From NCBI GenBank assembly GCA_951828535.1, contig OX639990.1:1723300-1787299 (forward strand): a stretch of 64,000 nucleotides of DNA, given 5' to 3'. A program made the position numbers and the translations under genes. Positions within the stretch are counted from its first letter, which is position 1. The number at the start of each line of letters is the position of its first letter. The notes under the pieces were generated by a model. It saw only the letters and a program-made list of their open reading frames with translations, ran no database searches and was not told the origin of the DNA. The DNA comes from an uncultured Candidatus Entotheonella sp. (GTDB lineage: Bacteria; Tectomicrobia; Entotheonellia; Entotheonellales; Entotheonellaceae). Below are positions 53,439-64,000 of the stretch, in pieces.

Positions 53439-55283
53439 TTACTTACCGTTTTTGACAAGCTCGGCCAGTTCCAGGGCCTGCAGCCGCTCCGGCGTCGGCA
53501 CGCCGTCAGGCGTCCAGCCGCGCAGCGCGTAGTAGCTGTCCAGCATGCCGTTCAATTCGTCCGGCGGACAATGCATGCCTTTGTGCATGCCCTCGGGCAC
53601 CGGCTCGTGCATAACCCGATACGGCAGTACGTCCTGCTCGCGCCCGATGCCCTCGCGCACGTTGAAAGCCCGTTCCAGGTTCCAGATGCGTTCGCCGATG
53701 CACTCGACGTCTTCCAGCGACAGGTCCCAGCCGGTGACGGCGTTGATCATGCGCGGGTAGTGGTCGTTCAGCATGCTGCCGAAACCGCGCTCGCTGACGA
53801 AGCGGCACTGGGTCAGCGAATCGCCCACCGCGGTGAAATGCTGATTATGGACGGCGAATTCCGGCTTGCCGTCGGGCGTCGTGTTGTCGTGCTCGGTGCC
53901 ATATTGCAGCGTCGGGCGGGTGTCGTGGTGGCTGCCGCCGCGCGTCGAGGTCGCGTAACCGAGGCTCATGCCCTTGAGCACGCGGGCGGAGTGGGCCGGC
54001 ATTTCCAGCGCCTTGACGGCGTACAGAAAGCGGCTGGCCTCGCCTCCCAATTGCGCCGCCAGACGCGCCGAACCCTCGGCCAACACGTCCCCTAAACCAC
54101 GCCGGTAGGCCGTATCCTCGATGAGGTCAAGAATTGCGTGATAGTCGCCGAAATTGAGGTCGCGCCCGGCGTGCTCGCGGCTCAACAGCCCCTTTTCGAA
54201 GCACTCGAAGGCAAACGCCAGGGTGACGCCGAGGCTGATCGTGTCCATGCCCAGTTGGTCGCACAATTCGTTGGCCTTGACGATCGACCCCTTGTGGGCG
54301 TTGTCCAGCATGGAACCCAAGGCGAAGATCGTTTCGTATTCCGGCATCTTCCAGCGGGTGCCGGCGTATTCGCCGTCGTCCACGTGAAAATCCTTGCCGC
54401 AGGCCACCGGGCACTTGAAGCAGGTCGTGTCCTTGTCGAAATAAGCCGCCTTGTACGTCTCGCCGGAGATGGCATCGGCCTTGTCGTACCACTCGGTCTG
54501 CAGGTTGCGCACGCCGAGAGCGCCGATTTTGTTCACCATGTTGACCAAGATGGTCGTGCCGTAGTTCTTCAGCGCCGCGGTGCCGACCTTCATGGGCTCG
54601 CGGGTCTCGCTCAGCAGCGTCTTGATGGCGTCAGGGTCGGCGACGCTGGTCTTGCGGCCGCCCGACACGGCAACCGCCTTGAGATGCTTGGAACCCATCA
54701 CCGCGCCGAGGCCGCCGCGTCCGGCGACCCCGTCGCGGCTCTTGTCCCAGGTATGCACGGCGCAGGCGAAGCGCACTTGATTTTCGCCCGCCGGCCCGAT
54801 GGCGCACACTTCCACGTTGCCTCCCTCACGATCGCGGATGGCGTGGTTGGTTTCCTGCGTGTACTGCCCCCACAAGTCGCCGGCGGGCTTGATCTCGGCG
54901 CCGTCCTCGTGCACCAACAGGTAAACGGGCTCGGCGGCGCGGCCGGTAACGGCGATGGCCTCGAAGCCGCTGCGCTTCTGGACCGCGGCGAACATGCCGC
55001 CAAAGGTGGTGTCGAAAAACAGCCCGGTAAGCGGGGATTTCGTGCCGGCACAGCAGCGCGTGGCGCCGGGAACCGTGGTGTCGGTGGTGGGACCAACGGC
55101 AAAAACGATGACGTTTTCGGGCGCCAGGGGATCAATGCCCGCGGCCAGGCGCTCGTACAGCAGACGGATGGCAAAACCGTTGCCGCCGAGATACTGCTTG
55201 GCAAACGTCTCATCGAACGTTTCGATGACAACTTGACCGCTGCTCAGATTGACATTCAGTATGCGCCCATGATATCCGTGCAT
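53439..55283 (-). CDS. aor: Tungsten-containing aldehyde:ferredoxin oxidoreductase
   Basis: 614 residues from ATG 55283 after GGAGGACGCC. The [4Fe-4S] ligands are Cys288, Cys291, Cys295 (TTCFKCPVACGK) and Cys493 (SLTQCRFV). Family blocks GRILNVNLSSG, YLGGNGFAIRLLY, GRGGLGAVMGSKHLKAVAV and KGMSLGYATSTRGGSHHDTRP are present for bis-pterin tungsten binding. It oxidises aldehydes to acids, or reduces acids under low potential, with ferredoxin. The substrate is unknown. The MoaD-like gene follows directly. Confidence 0.92.
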   Translation of the reverse strand: MHGYHGRILNVNLSSGQVVIETFDETFAKQYLGGNGFAIRLLYERLAAGIDPLAPENVIVFAVGPTTDTTVPGATRCCAGTKSPLTGLFFDTTFGGMFAAVQKRSGFEAIAVTGRAAEPVYLLVHEDGAEIKPAGDLWGQYTQETNHAIRDREGGNVEVCAIGPAGENQVRFACAVHTWDKSRDGVAGRGGLGAVMGSKHLKAVAVSGGRKTSVADPDAIKTLLSETREPMKVGTAALKNYGTTILVNMVNKIGALGVRNLQTEWYDKADAISGETYKAAYFDKDTTCFKCPVACGKDFHVDDGEYAGTRWKMPEYETIFALGSMLDNAHKGSIVKANELCDQLGMDTISLGVTLAFAFECFEKGLLSREHAGRDLNFGDYHAILDLIEDTAYRRGLGDVLAEGSARLAAQLGGEASRFLYAVKALEMPAHSARVLKGMSLGYATSTRGGSHHDTRPTLQYGTEHDNTTPDGKPEFAVHNQHFTAVGDSLTQCRFVSERGFGSMLNDHYPRMINAVTGWDLSLEDVECIGERIWNLERAFNVREGIGREQDVLPYRVMHEPVPEGMHKGMHCPPDELNGMLDSYYALRGWTPDGVPTPERLQALELAELVKNGK

Positions 55284-55424
55284 GGCGTCCTCCGCTGTTC
55301 TTGCGCGTTTACGATTCCCTTCCACGACACCGGGGGCGGCCATTCTCGCAAAGCCTCCGGGGGGAAGCAAGCGCCCTCCCTGCCAGGTTGAAGCGCATCC
55401 AATTTTTCAGATTGACGAGGTGAC

Positions 55425-56510
55425 ATGAGCAGGCTCAAGGCCGCCATCGTTGGCGCTACAGGTATCGTCGGACAGCAGTTCATTCTGGCTCTGCAACGGC
55501 ATCCTTGGTTTACCATCGCCGCCCTAGCCGCATCGCAGCGCTCGGCGGGCCGTTCGTATGGCGAGGCGCTGCGGGACGCCCCCGACGGCTCCCTGCAGTG
55601 GTACGCCGAAGCCCCACCGGACGACAACATCTTCGACCTGCCCGTGGAAAACGCCGCCGACCTCGACGCAGCGCGCTTCGACGTGATTTTCAGCGCCGTC
55701 GAATCGGACGCCGCCCGGACGCTCGAGCCCCAATACGCACGCAGCACGCCGGTCATCAGCACGGCCTCGGCCTTTCGCTACGACGACGACGTGCCGGTGC
55801 TGTTGCCAAGCGTCAACGATGATCACATCGGGCTGATCGACAACCAACGCAAAACGCGCGGCTGGCGGGGATTCATCGCGCCAAACCCGAATTGCACCAC
55901 GGTCGGGTTGGCCATCACCCTGGCTCCCCTGGCGCAGCGCTTCGGCCTGGAAGCCGTCGTCATGACCTCGCTGCAGGCCGTCTCCGGCGCCGGACGCCAT
56001 GGCGGCGTTCTGGGCCTGGACATCATCGACAACGTCATTCCCTACATCGCCAAAGAAGAAGAGAAAGTGCGGCGGGAGACGTGCAAAATTCTCGGCCACT
56101 ATACGGCGGACGGTCTGCAGCCGGCCGCGATTCGCATGAGTGCGACGTGCACCCGCGTGCCGGTGCTGGAGGGGCACACCGAGAGCGTGCTGGCCCTCAC
56201 CGCGCGGCCGGCCACGGTGTCCGAGGCGCGGGATGCCTTCAATTGTTTCGGCGCGGAATTCGCTCGGCTGAAATTGCCCTCCGCGCCGCAGCGCCTCATC
56301 ATCGTGCACGACGACCCGTTCCGGCCACAGCCGCGCCTGGACCGCGCGCTGGACGACGGCATGACCACCAGCGTGGGCCGTTTGCGGGCTGACAGTGCCT
56401 TCGAGAACGGCCTGCAATACGTGCTCTTGTCACACAATACCAAGATGGGCGCCGCCAAGGGCACGGTACTCACGGCGGAGTTGTTGGTGCACCGGGGCTA
56501 TATCGGCTGA
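55425..56510 (+). CDS. asd: Aspartate-semialdehyde dehydrogenase
   Basis: 361 residues. NADP loop VGATGIVGQQF (9-19), active-site cysteine Cys157 in APNPNCTTVGLA, and the catalytic histidine region CTRVPVLEGHTESV. Length and sequence style resemble the archaeal/fungal-type branch rather than the E. coli type. It reduces aspartyl phosphate to the semialdehyde feeding lysine, methionine and threonine; thrC lies 6 kb to the right. ATG after GAGGTGAC. Confidence 0.92.
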   Translation: MSRLKAAIVGATGIVGQQFILALQRHPWFTIAALAASQRSAGRSYGEALRDAPDGSLQWYAEAPPDDNIFDLPVENAADLDAARFDVIFSAVESDAARTLEPQYARSTPVISTASAFRYDDDVPVLLPSVNDDHIGLIDNQRKTRGWRGFIAPNPNCTTVGLAITLAPLAQRFGLEAVVMTSLQAVSGAGRHGGVLGLDIIDNVIPYIAKEEEKVRRETCKILGHYTADGLQPAAIRMSATCTRVPVLEGHTESVLALTARPATVSEARDAFNCFGAEFARLKLPSAPQRLIIVHDDPFRPQPRLDRALDDGMTTSVGRLRADSAFENGLQYVLLSHNTKMGAAKGTVLTAELLVHRGYIG

Positions 56511-56536
56511 GCCGGCGCCAAGCGGCGGGAGATACC

Positions 56537-56932
56537 ATGCTGACCAAAATCCACCACATCGGCATCGTGGTACGCAGCCTCGACGAGGCCTATGCCTTTT
56601 ACCGCGACGCCCTATCCCTTCCGGTTCACAAGGAAGCGGTCATTCAGGATCAAGGCGTCAGGGCTGCCCTGCTGACCATTGGTGAGAGCGAGATCGAGTT
56701 GCTGGAACCGATCACGCCGGGAACCGGAGTGGCTCGTTTTCTGGCCCAGCGGGGAGAGGGTTTGCATCATCTGTGCTTCGAAACGGACGACGTCAGTCAG
56801 GAGTTGGAAACCGCCAAACAGCGCGGCGTGAGGCTGATCGATCAGCAGCCGCGAGCCGGACTGGCGGGCATGATCTGCTTTTTGCACCCCAAGTCCAACC
56901 ACGGCGTCCTGATCGAGTATGCCCAGCCTTAA
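56537..56932 (+). CDS. mce: Methylmalonyl-CoA epimerase (VOC family)
   Basis: 131 residues. It has two vicinal-oxygen-chelate modules with HHIGIVVRSLDEAYAFYRDAL, the HHLCFETDD metal histidine and GVLIEYAQP. Length and motif spacing match methylmalonyl-CoA epimerase, which interconverts the S and R forms in propionate metabolism. It is 26 bp after asd, so cotranscription is likely though no pathway link is evident. Confidence 0.87.
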   Translation: MLTKIHHIGIVVRSLDEAYAFYRDALSLPVHKEAVIQDQGVRAALLTIGESEIELLEPITPGTGVARFLAQRGEGLHHLCFETDDVSQELETAKQRGVRLIDQQPRAGLAGMICFLHPKSNHGVLIEYAQP

Positions 56933-57108
56933 CACCATGGCGCCAAATTTTGCAATGCGCAGATATCATGTTACACTTGCACGCGCCTCACATTTATGCT
57001 ATGCGGTTGTGAATCGCCCCCACAATTCGTTTTGGCAGCGACCATCCCAACACCCGGATACACACACGACTACCCCCCCATGCAGATCCTGCATCAGAGA
57101 AGGTTTAG

Positions 57109-59070
57109 ATGAAGAAACGGATGCTCATTAACGTCGCGGACGAGGAAGAAAGCCGCGTCGCCATCGTCGAAGATGGCATTCTGGAAGAGTTCACCATTGA
57201 GACGGCCAGCAAGGAGCAGAACAAAGGCAACATCTACAACGGCGTTGTCGTCAAAGTCGAACCGAGCTTGCAAGCGGCGTTCGTGGATTACGGCGGCAAC
57301 CGGCACGGCTTCCTGCCCATTGGCGAGATTCACGCCCGGTGGTTCAACGACGACGGCAAATCAGCGGAAGACCGCGAGCGCCGTCCCCGCATACAGGACG
57401 TGCTGCAGCGCAGCCAGAGAGTCATCGTACAGGTCGTCAAAGAGGAACTGGGCACCAAGGGCGCCAGCCTCAGCACCTATATCTCGCTGCCGGGGCGCTA
57501 TCTGGTGCTCATGCCCGAATCGGAGACCTCCGGCGGCATCTCGCGCAAAATCGAGGATGAGGAAGAGCGCAGGAAGCTCAAGGAGATCGTCACCCAACTC
57601 GAACCGCCCCCGAACATGGGCATCATCGTACGAACCGCCGGGCTGAACCGCAACAAAGCCGAGTTGCAACGCGACATGGCGTACCTGCAACGTTTGTGGA
57701 CCAGCATCGAAGACAAGAGCCAACAGTCCCCCTCCCCTGACCTGATCTATCGGGAACAGGACCTCGTGATCCGCTCCATCCGCGATTATTTCACACCCGA
57801 CATTCAGGAAGTTCTAATCGATGACCGCGAGGTCTATTACCGCGCCCGGGACTTCTTTCAAGCGGTGATGCCGCGATACCATGGCCGCGTGAAGCTGTAC
57901 CGCGAGAAAAAGCCACTGTTTGCCAGGTACCAGCTTGAGGAGCAGTTGGAAACCGTATACAGCCATAAGGTCAATCTAAAGCAGGGCGGTTCCATCGTCA
58001 TCGACCAGACCGAGGCACTCGTTGCCATCGACGTGAATTCGGGGCGCGCGACACGGGAAAAGACGATCGAAGAGACAGCTTTCAAAACCAACATGGAGGC
58101 GGCCCAGGAAGTCGCCCGGCAGTTGCGCCTGCGCGACCTCGGCGGGCTCATCGTCATTGACTTCATCGACATGCGCAACGCCAAGCACAACCAGGAAATC
58201 GAGAAGACGCTGCGGCAGGCGGTCAAGCGGGACAAGGCACGCACACAGTTGGGGCGCATTTCCCAGTTCGGCTTGCTGGAATTGTCGCGCCAGCGGCTCA
58301 AACCGACCATCCTCGAGGGCAATTATCAGAGTTGTCCGCATTGTGAGGGCAGCGGCTTGATCCGCTCGGCGGTGGCGTTTGCGCTCTCGGTTCTGCGCCG
58401 GATTCGCGCGGAAGCTGCCAAGGACACCTTGGCAGCCGTCAACGCGCAACTACCGATGGACGTGGTGTTTTACCTGCTGAATCAGAAACGCAAGGAAATC
58501 GCCCAATTGGAAGAGGAATACAACCTGACGCTCAATCTGGTCGGCAACCCGTTAGCACGGCAGAACGAGCACACCATGGAATTCGTCAGACGCGCGGCTC
58601 CCACACCCGAGGCAGGGGCTGTGGCGACTGAAAGAGCCACGGCCAAGGAAAGCAAGGAATCCCCGGCTCGTTCGACGGCCAGCGTTACGTATCGACGCCG
58701 CGGTCGCGGCGCTCGTGTGGAAGAGCCGGAAGCACAGGCATCAAAACCGGCAGATGAGGTGGCTCCAACCCCGCTGCCGCCCGTTGTCGTCAACGCCGAG
58801 GTGGCGGCACCCCAGGCTGGAGCTGGAGCGCGTGGTCGGATTTTCTGGCGCTTCAATTCGGGGTCGAGGCGTCTAGAAGGTCATGGCAACGGAGAACCGC
58901 CGGTTGCTAAGGCTGGCGCGCGTTCTGGCCGCCAGACGGCCGGCCGTCTGGCGCGCCGCGCGCGTGGCTGGTGGCGACGGCGCGCCTCAAGTCAGGCAGG
59001 CCAGAGTGACGGGGCCGCCAAGCAGGAACCTGCCCAGGTCAGCGAACCTGTTGAAGCGGCACAGAAGTAA
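57109..59070 (+). CDS. Ribonuclease E/G
   Basis: 653 residues. N-terminal S1 domain (GNIYNGVVVKVEPSLQAAFVDYGGNRHGFLP), 5' sensor and RNase H-like region, then the DNase I-like catalytic core with acidic residues in VAIDVNSGRATREKTIEETAFKTN and GGLIVIDFIDM, and the zinc-link CPHC (YQSCPHCEGSG). A shorter Ala/Pro/Arg-rich tail (about 510-653) replaces the long E. coli RNase E scaffold, so length is between RNase G (489) and RNase E (1061). Main role is mRNA turnover and rRNA/tRNA maturation. Start ATG after AGAGAAGGTTTAG. Confidence 0.95.
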   Translation: MKKRMLINVADEEESRVAIVEDGILEEFTIETASKEQNKGNIYNGVVVKVEPSLQAAFVDYGGNRHGFLPIGEIHARWFNDDGKSAEDRERRPRIQDVLQRSQRVIVQVVKEELGTKGASLSTYISLPGRYLVLMPESETSGGISRKIEDEEERRKLKEIVTQLEPPPNMGIIVRTAGLNRNKAELQRDMAYLQRLWTSIEDKSQQSPSPDLIYREQDLVIRSIRDYFTPDIQEVLIDDREVYYRARDFFQAVMPRYHGRVKLYREKKPLFARYQLEEQLETVYSHKVNLKQGGSIVIDQTEALVAIDVNSGRATREKTIEETAFKTNMEAAQEVARQLRLRDLGGLIVIDFIDMRNAKHNQEIEKTLRQAVKRDKARTQLGRISQFGLLELSRQRLKPTILEGNYQSCPHCEGSGLIRSAVAFALSVLRRIRAEAAKDTLAAVNAQLPMDVVFYLLNQKRKEIAQLEEEYNLTLNLVGNPLARQNEHTMEFVRRAAPTPEAGAVATERATAKESKESPARSTASVTYRRRGRGARVEEPEAQASKPADEVAPTPLPPVVVNAEVAAPQAGAGARGRIFWRFNSGSRRLEGHGNGEPPVAKAGARSGRQTAGRLARRARGWWRRRASSQAGQSDGAAKQEPAQVSEPVEAAQK

Positions 59071-59082
59071 GATTGGATAGAG

Positions 59083-60237
59083 TCAGATAGCATACAACTC
59101 CAGCAGACGTCGGGCGATAACCTGCCGCTGAACCTCGCTGGTGCCCTCACCGACGGTGAGTAATTTGGCGTCCCGGTAGTACCGCTCCACCGCGAACTCC
59201 TCCGTGTAGCCGTACCCCCCGTGAATCTGAATACCTTCCGAGGCGGCTTTCTCGCACATCTCACTGGCGAAGAGTTTTGCCATTCCAGCTTCCAGGTCGC
59301 AGCGCTCACCGCGGTCTTTTTTGGCGGCAGCTTGGAAAGTCAGTAACCGGGCCGCCTCGATTGTCGTCGCCATGTCGGCCAACTTGAACTGAATGGCCTG
59401 GAAATTGGCGATGGGTTGTCCGAATTGCTCCCGCTGCTGGGCGTATCGAATCGAGTCCTCGAACGCAGCGCGCGCCATGCCGACGCCGCGGGCGGCGATG
59501 TTGATACGTCCGACCTCAAGCGCCGACAACACGTATCGGAAGCCGCGGCCTTCTTCCCCGATCAAGCAATCTCTCGGAATCTGGCAATCCTCCAGAATGA
59601 CCTCACAGGTTCGCAGGCCCTTGTAGCCCAGCTTTTTGATGCGCCGCCCGACCCGAAAACCGGGACGGCTCTTATCCAGCAGGAAGGCGCTGATGCCCCG
59701 GTGTTGCGGCTGCCGGGTCGGATCGGTCTTCGCCAGCAGCATGAAGGTGTTGCCGCGTTCGGCGTTGGTTATGAACATTTTGCTGCCATTGACGATGTAC
59801 ACGTCACCTTGCCGGATGGCGGTCGTCTGCATGGCGGCGGCGTCGGAGCCGGCATTCGCTTCGGTTAGCATCAGCCCACCGCGCCGCTCGCCGGTTGCGA
59901 AAGCCGGCACATAGGTCTGCTTTTGGACCTCCGTGCCATACCAACAGGTCATCAAAGCCATCATGAGATGAGAATTGAGGACGCCCGCCAAGCTCATCCA
60001 ACCCCGCGACAGTTCCTCGCAGATAATGGCGTAGCTCACGTAATCGAGCCCGCCGCCGCCGTATTCGGTCGGCAGGATACAGCCGAACAGACCCATCTCC
60101 GCCATTTGCTTGACCATTGGGTCGGGGTAGGCATCGGCATGCTCGTATTCGCTGGCAACCGGGATTACCTCGTTGTCCACGAAGCGCCGCATCGTCGTTT
60201 GCAGCTGTCGTTGGGTATCGTCCAGCGTGAAATCCAT
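59083..60237 (-). CDS. Acyl-CoA dehydrogenase
   Basis: 384 residues from ATG 60237 after GAGGGGGAACC. FAD-binding ACAD: GLFGCILPTEYGGGGLDYVSYAIICEELSRGWMSL, MLTEANAGSDAAAM, KMFITNAERGN and the C-terminal IQIHGGYGYTEEFAVERYYRDAKLLTVGEGTSEVQ. The Gly in YTEEF is followed by a catalytic-Glu-like position typical of short-chain members. It introduces a 2,3 double bond into acyl-CoA. Substrate chain length is not evident. Confidence 0.92.
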   Translation of the reverse strand: MDFTLDDTQRQLQTTMRRFVDNEVIPVASEYEHADAYPDPMVKQMAEMGLFGCILPTEYGGGGLDYVSYAIICEELSRGWMSLAGVLNSHLMMALMTCWYGTEVQKQTYVPAFATGERRGGLMLTEANAGSDAAAMQTTAIRQGDVYIVNGSKMFITNAERGNTFMLLAKTDPTRQPQHRGISAFLLDKSRPGFRVGRRIKKLGYKGLRTCEVILEDCQIPRDCLIGEEGRGFRYVLSALEVGRINIAARGVGMARAAFEDSIRYAQQREQFGQPIANFQAIQFKLADMATTIEAARLLTFQAAAKKDRGERCDLEAGMAKLFASEMCEKAASEGIQIHGGYGYTEEFAVERYYRDAKLLTVGEGTSEVQRQVIARRLLELYAI

Positions 60238-60467
60238 GGTTCCCCCTCGATAATTCTTCGTAAGCTGACGGGCTCGTCGAGTAACCGGCTGCATCCTGGG
60301 ACGGCGCCGGGCATGGTTTGCAAACGCGCGGTAATTCGCCTACTATCAGCGCTTCCGCCTAACAAATAGCGTCTGATAGCGCTCCTGCATCTCAGGTGTA
60401 TCGCAAGGCACATCCCCGAATTTACAACCCGACTTCCAAGACGGCAGACAAAAGGAGACAATCTATT

Positions 60468-61787
<1,320 letters not shown>

Positions 61788-61801
61788 CGGAGTTGTGCGG
61801 T

Positions 61802-63163
61802 TTAGCGGTCGAACGCCCGCATAATCGCCTCCCGTACCGCGTCGTACGTAGCCGGGAGGTCCACAGGCAGGTTGGTGTGGTGCGGGGTCACGTCGACAAG
61901 GCGGGATTCGTGGTAGCGAATCTTGAATTCGGGAAATTTCAGGCCGTTGGCCGTGGAAATGACCACGACCCGGTCGTCCTTGTTGATGTCGCCTCTTTGC
62001 GCAAGTTTGAACAGGGCGGCCAATGCCACGCCAGTGTGGGGGCAATTAAATAACCCCGTGCGGTCCGACCACGCCGACGCATTGGCCAACTCGTCTTCGG
62101 TCGCTTGTTCCACCACGCCGTTGAATGCCTGCAACGTGGCGATAGCCTTCTGCACGCTCACCGGATGACCGATCTGAATGGCACTCGCCAGCGTCGGTCT
62201 CGCCTGCATCGGCTGAAAGTCTTCGAATCCCTTCAAATAGCTCAGATACAGCGGGTTGGCACGCTGCGCCTGGGCGCAGGCGATGCGCGGCAGTTTCGAA
62301 ATCAATCCCAACTCGCGCATCATCATGAAGCCTTTCCCCAAGGCGCTCACGTTACCGAGATTGCCGCCCGGGATGATCACCCAATCCGGCACCTCCCAGT
62401 CAAACTGCTGCACAAGCTCGATGCTAATGGTCTTTTGCCCCTCAATACGCAAGGAATTCATCGAATTGGCGAGGTAGATGTTATGGCGCGAACAGACTTC
62501 CTGAACGAGAGCCATGCAGCCGTCGAAATCCGTATCCAGCGACAGCGTCAAGGCGCCGTGAGCGATGGGTTGAATCAGCTGGGCGTTGGATACCTTGCCC
62601 TTGGGAAGGAAAACGATGGCCTGCAGACCGGCGACGGCGCAGTAGGCAGCCAGCGACGCGGAGGTATCGCCGGTTGAGGCGCACGCCACCGCCGGTATGT
62701 CTTTGCCCTCCGCAACCATCTGCTGCACCATCGACACCAACACCGTCATGCCCAAGTCCTTGAACGACCCGGTATGGCTGTTGCCGCACTGCTTGATCCA
62801 CAGGCCGGGCACCCCTATCTTCTCTCCCAGCCGCTCGGCCCAGAACAGGTTGGTGCCGCCCTCGAAGGTGGAGACAACATTGTCATCCGCGACGTCCGGA
62901 CACACCCATTCGCGCTTGCCCCAGACACCGCTGCCGTAGGGCCACTGGGTCCGCAAATACCGCTTATCGAAGACCTCTTTCCAGTCGTCCGGGGCGCGCT
63001 GCCGCAGGCGGCCCAGGTCGTGGCGCACCTCCAGGAGGTTGCCACAGCGTGGGCACCGGTAGATGATGTCCTTCAGGCTGTATTGCTCGGAACAGCCCGC
63101 AATGCACTGAAACCAAGCGCGATAAGGCGTGCCGTCCGAGACTGGATTCGGTTCTGCTCGCAT
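61802..63163 (-). CDS. thrC: Threonine synthase
   Basis: 453 residues from ATG 63163 (GAGAGGAATAAGCG upstream). A cysteine-rich N-terminus ([23 protein letters not shown]) resembles a zinc ribbon. The PLP lysine is in [15 protein letters not shown]; the phosphate-binding loop is in [17 protein letters not shown]. Converts O-phosphohomoserine to threonine. Ends 15 bp from the end of the convergent inositol-phosphate synthase gene. Confidence 0.92.
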   Translation of the reverse strand: MRAEPNPVSDGTPYRAWFQCIAGCSEQYSLKDIIYRCPRCGNLLEVRHDLGRLRQRAPDDWKEVFDKRYLRTQWPYGSGVWGKREWVCPDVADDNVVSTFEGGTNLFWAERLGEKIGVPGLWIKQCGNSHTGSFKDLGMTVLVSMVQQMVAEGKDIPAVACASTGDTSASLAAYCAVAGLQAIVFLPKGKVSNAQLIQPIAHGALTLSLDTDFDGCMALVQEVCSRHNIYLANSMNSLRIEGQKTISIELVQQFDWEVPDWVIIPGGNLGNVSALGKGFMMMRELGLISKLPRIACAQAQRANPLYLSYLKGFEDFQPMQARPTLASAIQIGHPVSVQKAIATLQAFNGVVEQATEDELANASAWSDRTGLFNCPHTGVALAALFKLAQRGDINKDDRVVVISTANGLKFPEFKIRYHESRLVDVTPHHTNLPVDLPATYDAVREAIMRAFDR

Positions 63164-63166
63164 CGC

Positions 63167-64000
63167 TTATTCCTCTCCAGCGCTCAGTTCGGCCATCGTC
63201 TGCGTGAACACCTGCCACACCTGCTCGGGCTGGGCACAGGCGTGGGACGCCATGTAGGCAGTTGCCAGATAGCTCCACATGGCAATATCACGCATGCCGC
63301 ACGCTGCCATCAGGCGCATCTCTTGTCCCAGCAAAGGCGCCGCGTCCTGCGGCAGGCGAAAACCTTGCACCCACATCTGGGTCGCTTTGCCGTAACGTTT
63401 GCCGAGGCGCTGCAGCGCCTCGCAAAATACCCGTGTCGTGGCGATGTCACGGCCATAGAAAAGCGGATACGGGTCGGCCGCTAACACGTCGATGTGAGCC
63501 ATGACCGCGTACGGTTCCCATTTTTTTTCCAGATCATCCAGGGTATCGGGGTCGGTAAGCAGGCAAACGATGTTACGCAAGCCCTTCTCACCGGCCTCCG
63601 TCGTCATGTCGCCGAGAAGGTCGGCGATGGCTGCCTGCTTGGCGTGCCGAACGTCAGGTGTTTCCGTGCAGGGGAATGGCTTGCCAAAAGCAGACGTGAA
63701 GCGCTCTTTGCAGCGTGTGCAGCAGCAGCCCCACAGACCTTGCGCACGCGCCTCGCCGAACGGCAGATAAAAATGCGGCTCATCCCAGAAAATGGCATCG
63801 GCCTGCAAAACGGTCGCCACCGTGTCGATCCACCGCCTCAGGTATGTTCTGGCTTCGTCCGAATTGGGGCACAGAAGCGGCAAGGGTCGGCCATCGCTGC
63901 GGCGCTGCTGGCCCTCGAGGTCCCATGCGCCGCGCTCCGTGAACGCCTCGCCACCGAACATGCCGCCCACGCCCCACGGATCAACATAAGCTTGCAGACC
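63167..64000 (-). CDS. Hypothetical protein, possible glycosidase-like barrel (5' end outside window)
   Basis: The frame is open to the right edge, so only the last ~277 residues are seen. Fragments such as GLQAYVDPWGVGGMFGGEAF, IDTVATVLQADAIFWDEPHFYLPF and VMAHIDVLAADPYPLFYG alternate barrel-like strands and acidic pocket residues. A cysteine pair lies in WGCCCTRCKERF. It resembles a TIM-barrel glycoside hydrolase-like family, but no named family can be claimed. It ends 3 bp before the thrC start, so the two are cotranscribed. Confidence 0.6.
   Translation of the reverse strand, partial: GLQAYVDPWGVGGMFGGEAFTERGAWDLEGQQRRSDGRPLPLLCPNSDEARTYLRRWIDTVATVLQADAIFWDEPHFYLPFGEARAQGLWGCCCTRCKERFTSAFGKPFPCTETPDVRHAKQAAIADLLGDMTTEAGEKGLRNIVCLLTDPDTLDDLEKKWEPYAVMAHIDVLAADPYPLFYGRDIATTRVFCEALQRLGKRYGKATQMWVQGFRLPQDAAPLLGQEMRLMAACGMRDIAMWSYLATAYMASHACAQPEQVWQVFTQTMAELSAGEE

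Noticed and set aside
54138-55391. 417-codon open frame opposite the tungsten oxidoreductase gene
   Set aside because: Antisense shadow of a fully conserved AOR; no ribosome site or family resemblance.

Overview
The window is 64 kb of high-GC bacterial chromosome, densely coding on both strands. No rRNA or tRNA was recognised, so taxonomy rests on gene content only. A medium-length RNase E/G, thymidylate kinase, LipA, a PA0069-type radical SAM protein, a DUF2797 protein, an AOR-type tungsten enzyme, aromatic and acyl-CoA catabolism genes and likely selenocysteine use point to an uncultured, metabolically versatile proteobacterium-like organism (deltaproteobacterial or Tectomicrobia-like are possible). 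This assignment is of low confidence.

Layout. 1-6.3 kb: end of an acyl-CoA synthetase gene, an amidohydrolase, a HicBA toxin-antitoxin pair, a luciferase-like oxidoreductase, a DUF2797 protein, a haloacid dehalogenase-like protein and a TlpA-like thioredoxin. 6.4-18.3 kb: an accessory block with two identical IS3-family copies, an IS481-family element whose left end is split by a third element, uppP, two small unknown genes, and a giant gene. In that gene 14 YCF48/BNR (Asp-box) repeats are joined to a KAP P-loop NTPase with membrane segments; the second IS3 copy interrupts it at codon 12. 18.4-30 kb: a damaged DUF3574 gene, thiolase, a dienelactone hydrolase/DUF6295/intradiol dioxygenase operon, a CoA-transferase-like pair, an ECF sigma/anti-sigma pair beside a histidine-rich secreted protein, PhzF, and an enolase-superfamily enzyme. 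30-40 kb: mostly housekeeping and cofactor genes on the minus strand (PAC2, hydrolase, tmk, larE, lipA, XdhC-like, radical SAM, alcohol dehydrogenase).

40.5-41.7 kb holds the most notable single gene: a rhodanese-MoeB fusion with an in-frame TGA exactly where the family has a conserved cysteine, followed by a hairpin that fits a bacterial SECIS element. This is a candidate selenoprotein. 42-49 kb: a HAD hydrolase, a sigma-54 activator, an RNA methyltransferase, a TldD/PmbA protein, an alkyltransferase-like protein, a GlcG-like protein and a radical SAM enzyme. 49-51.6 kb: an exported truncated hemoglobin bracketed by direct repeats, then relics of mobile DNA (IS5 fragment, excisionase-like HTH, 51-residue integrase stub). 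51.7-64 kb: an EmrA-like adaptor, a MoaD-like protein and tungsten aldehyde oxidoreductase, asd, methylmalonyl-CoA epimerase, RNase E/G, acyl-CoA dehydrogenase, inositol-phosphate synthase, threonine synthase, and a partial gene running off the right edge.

Functional links. Ortho-cleavage of aromatics (dioxygenase, dienelactone hydrolase, thiolase) and acyl-CoA metabolism (synthetase, dehydrogenase, CoA-transferase-like pair, epimerase) suggest use of aromatic and short-chain or branched acids. The MoeB-like activator, the MoaD-like carrier with a C-terminal Gly-Gly, the AOR enzyme and the XdhC-like protein form a molybdenum/tungsten cofactor theme spread over about 20 kb.
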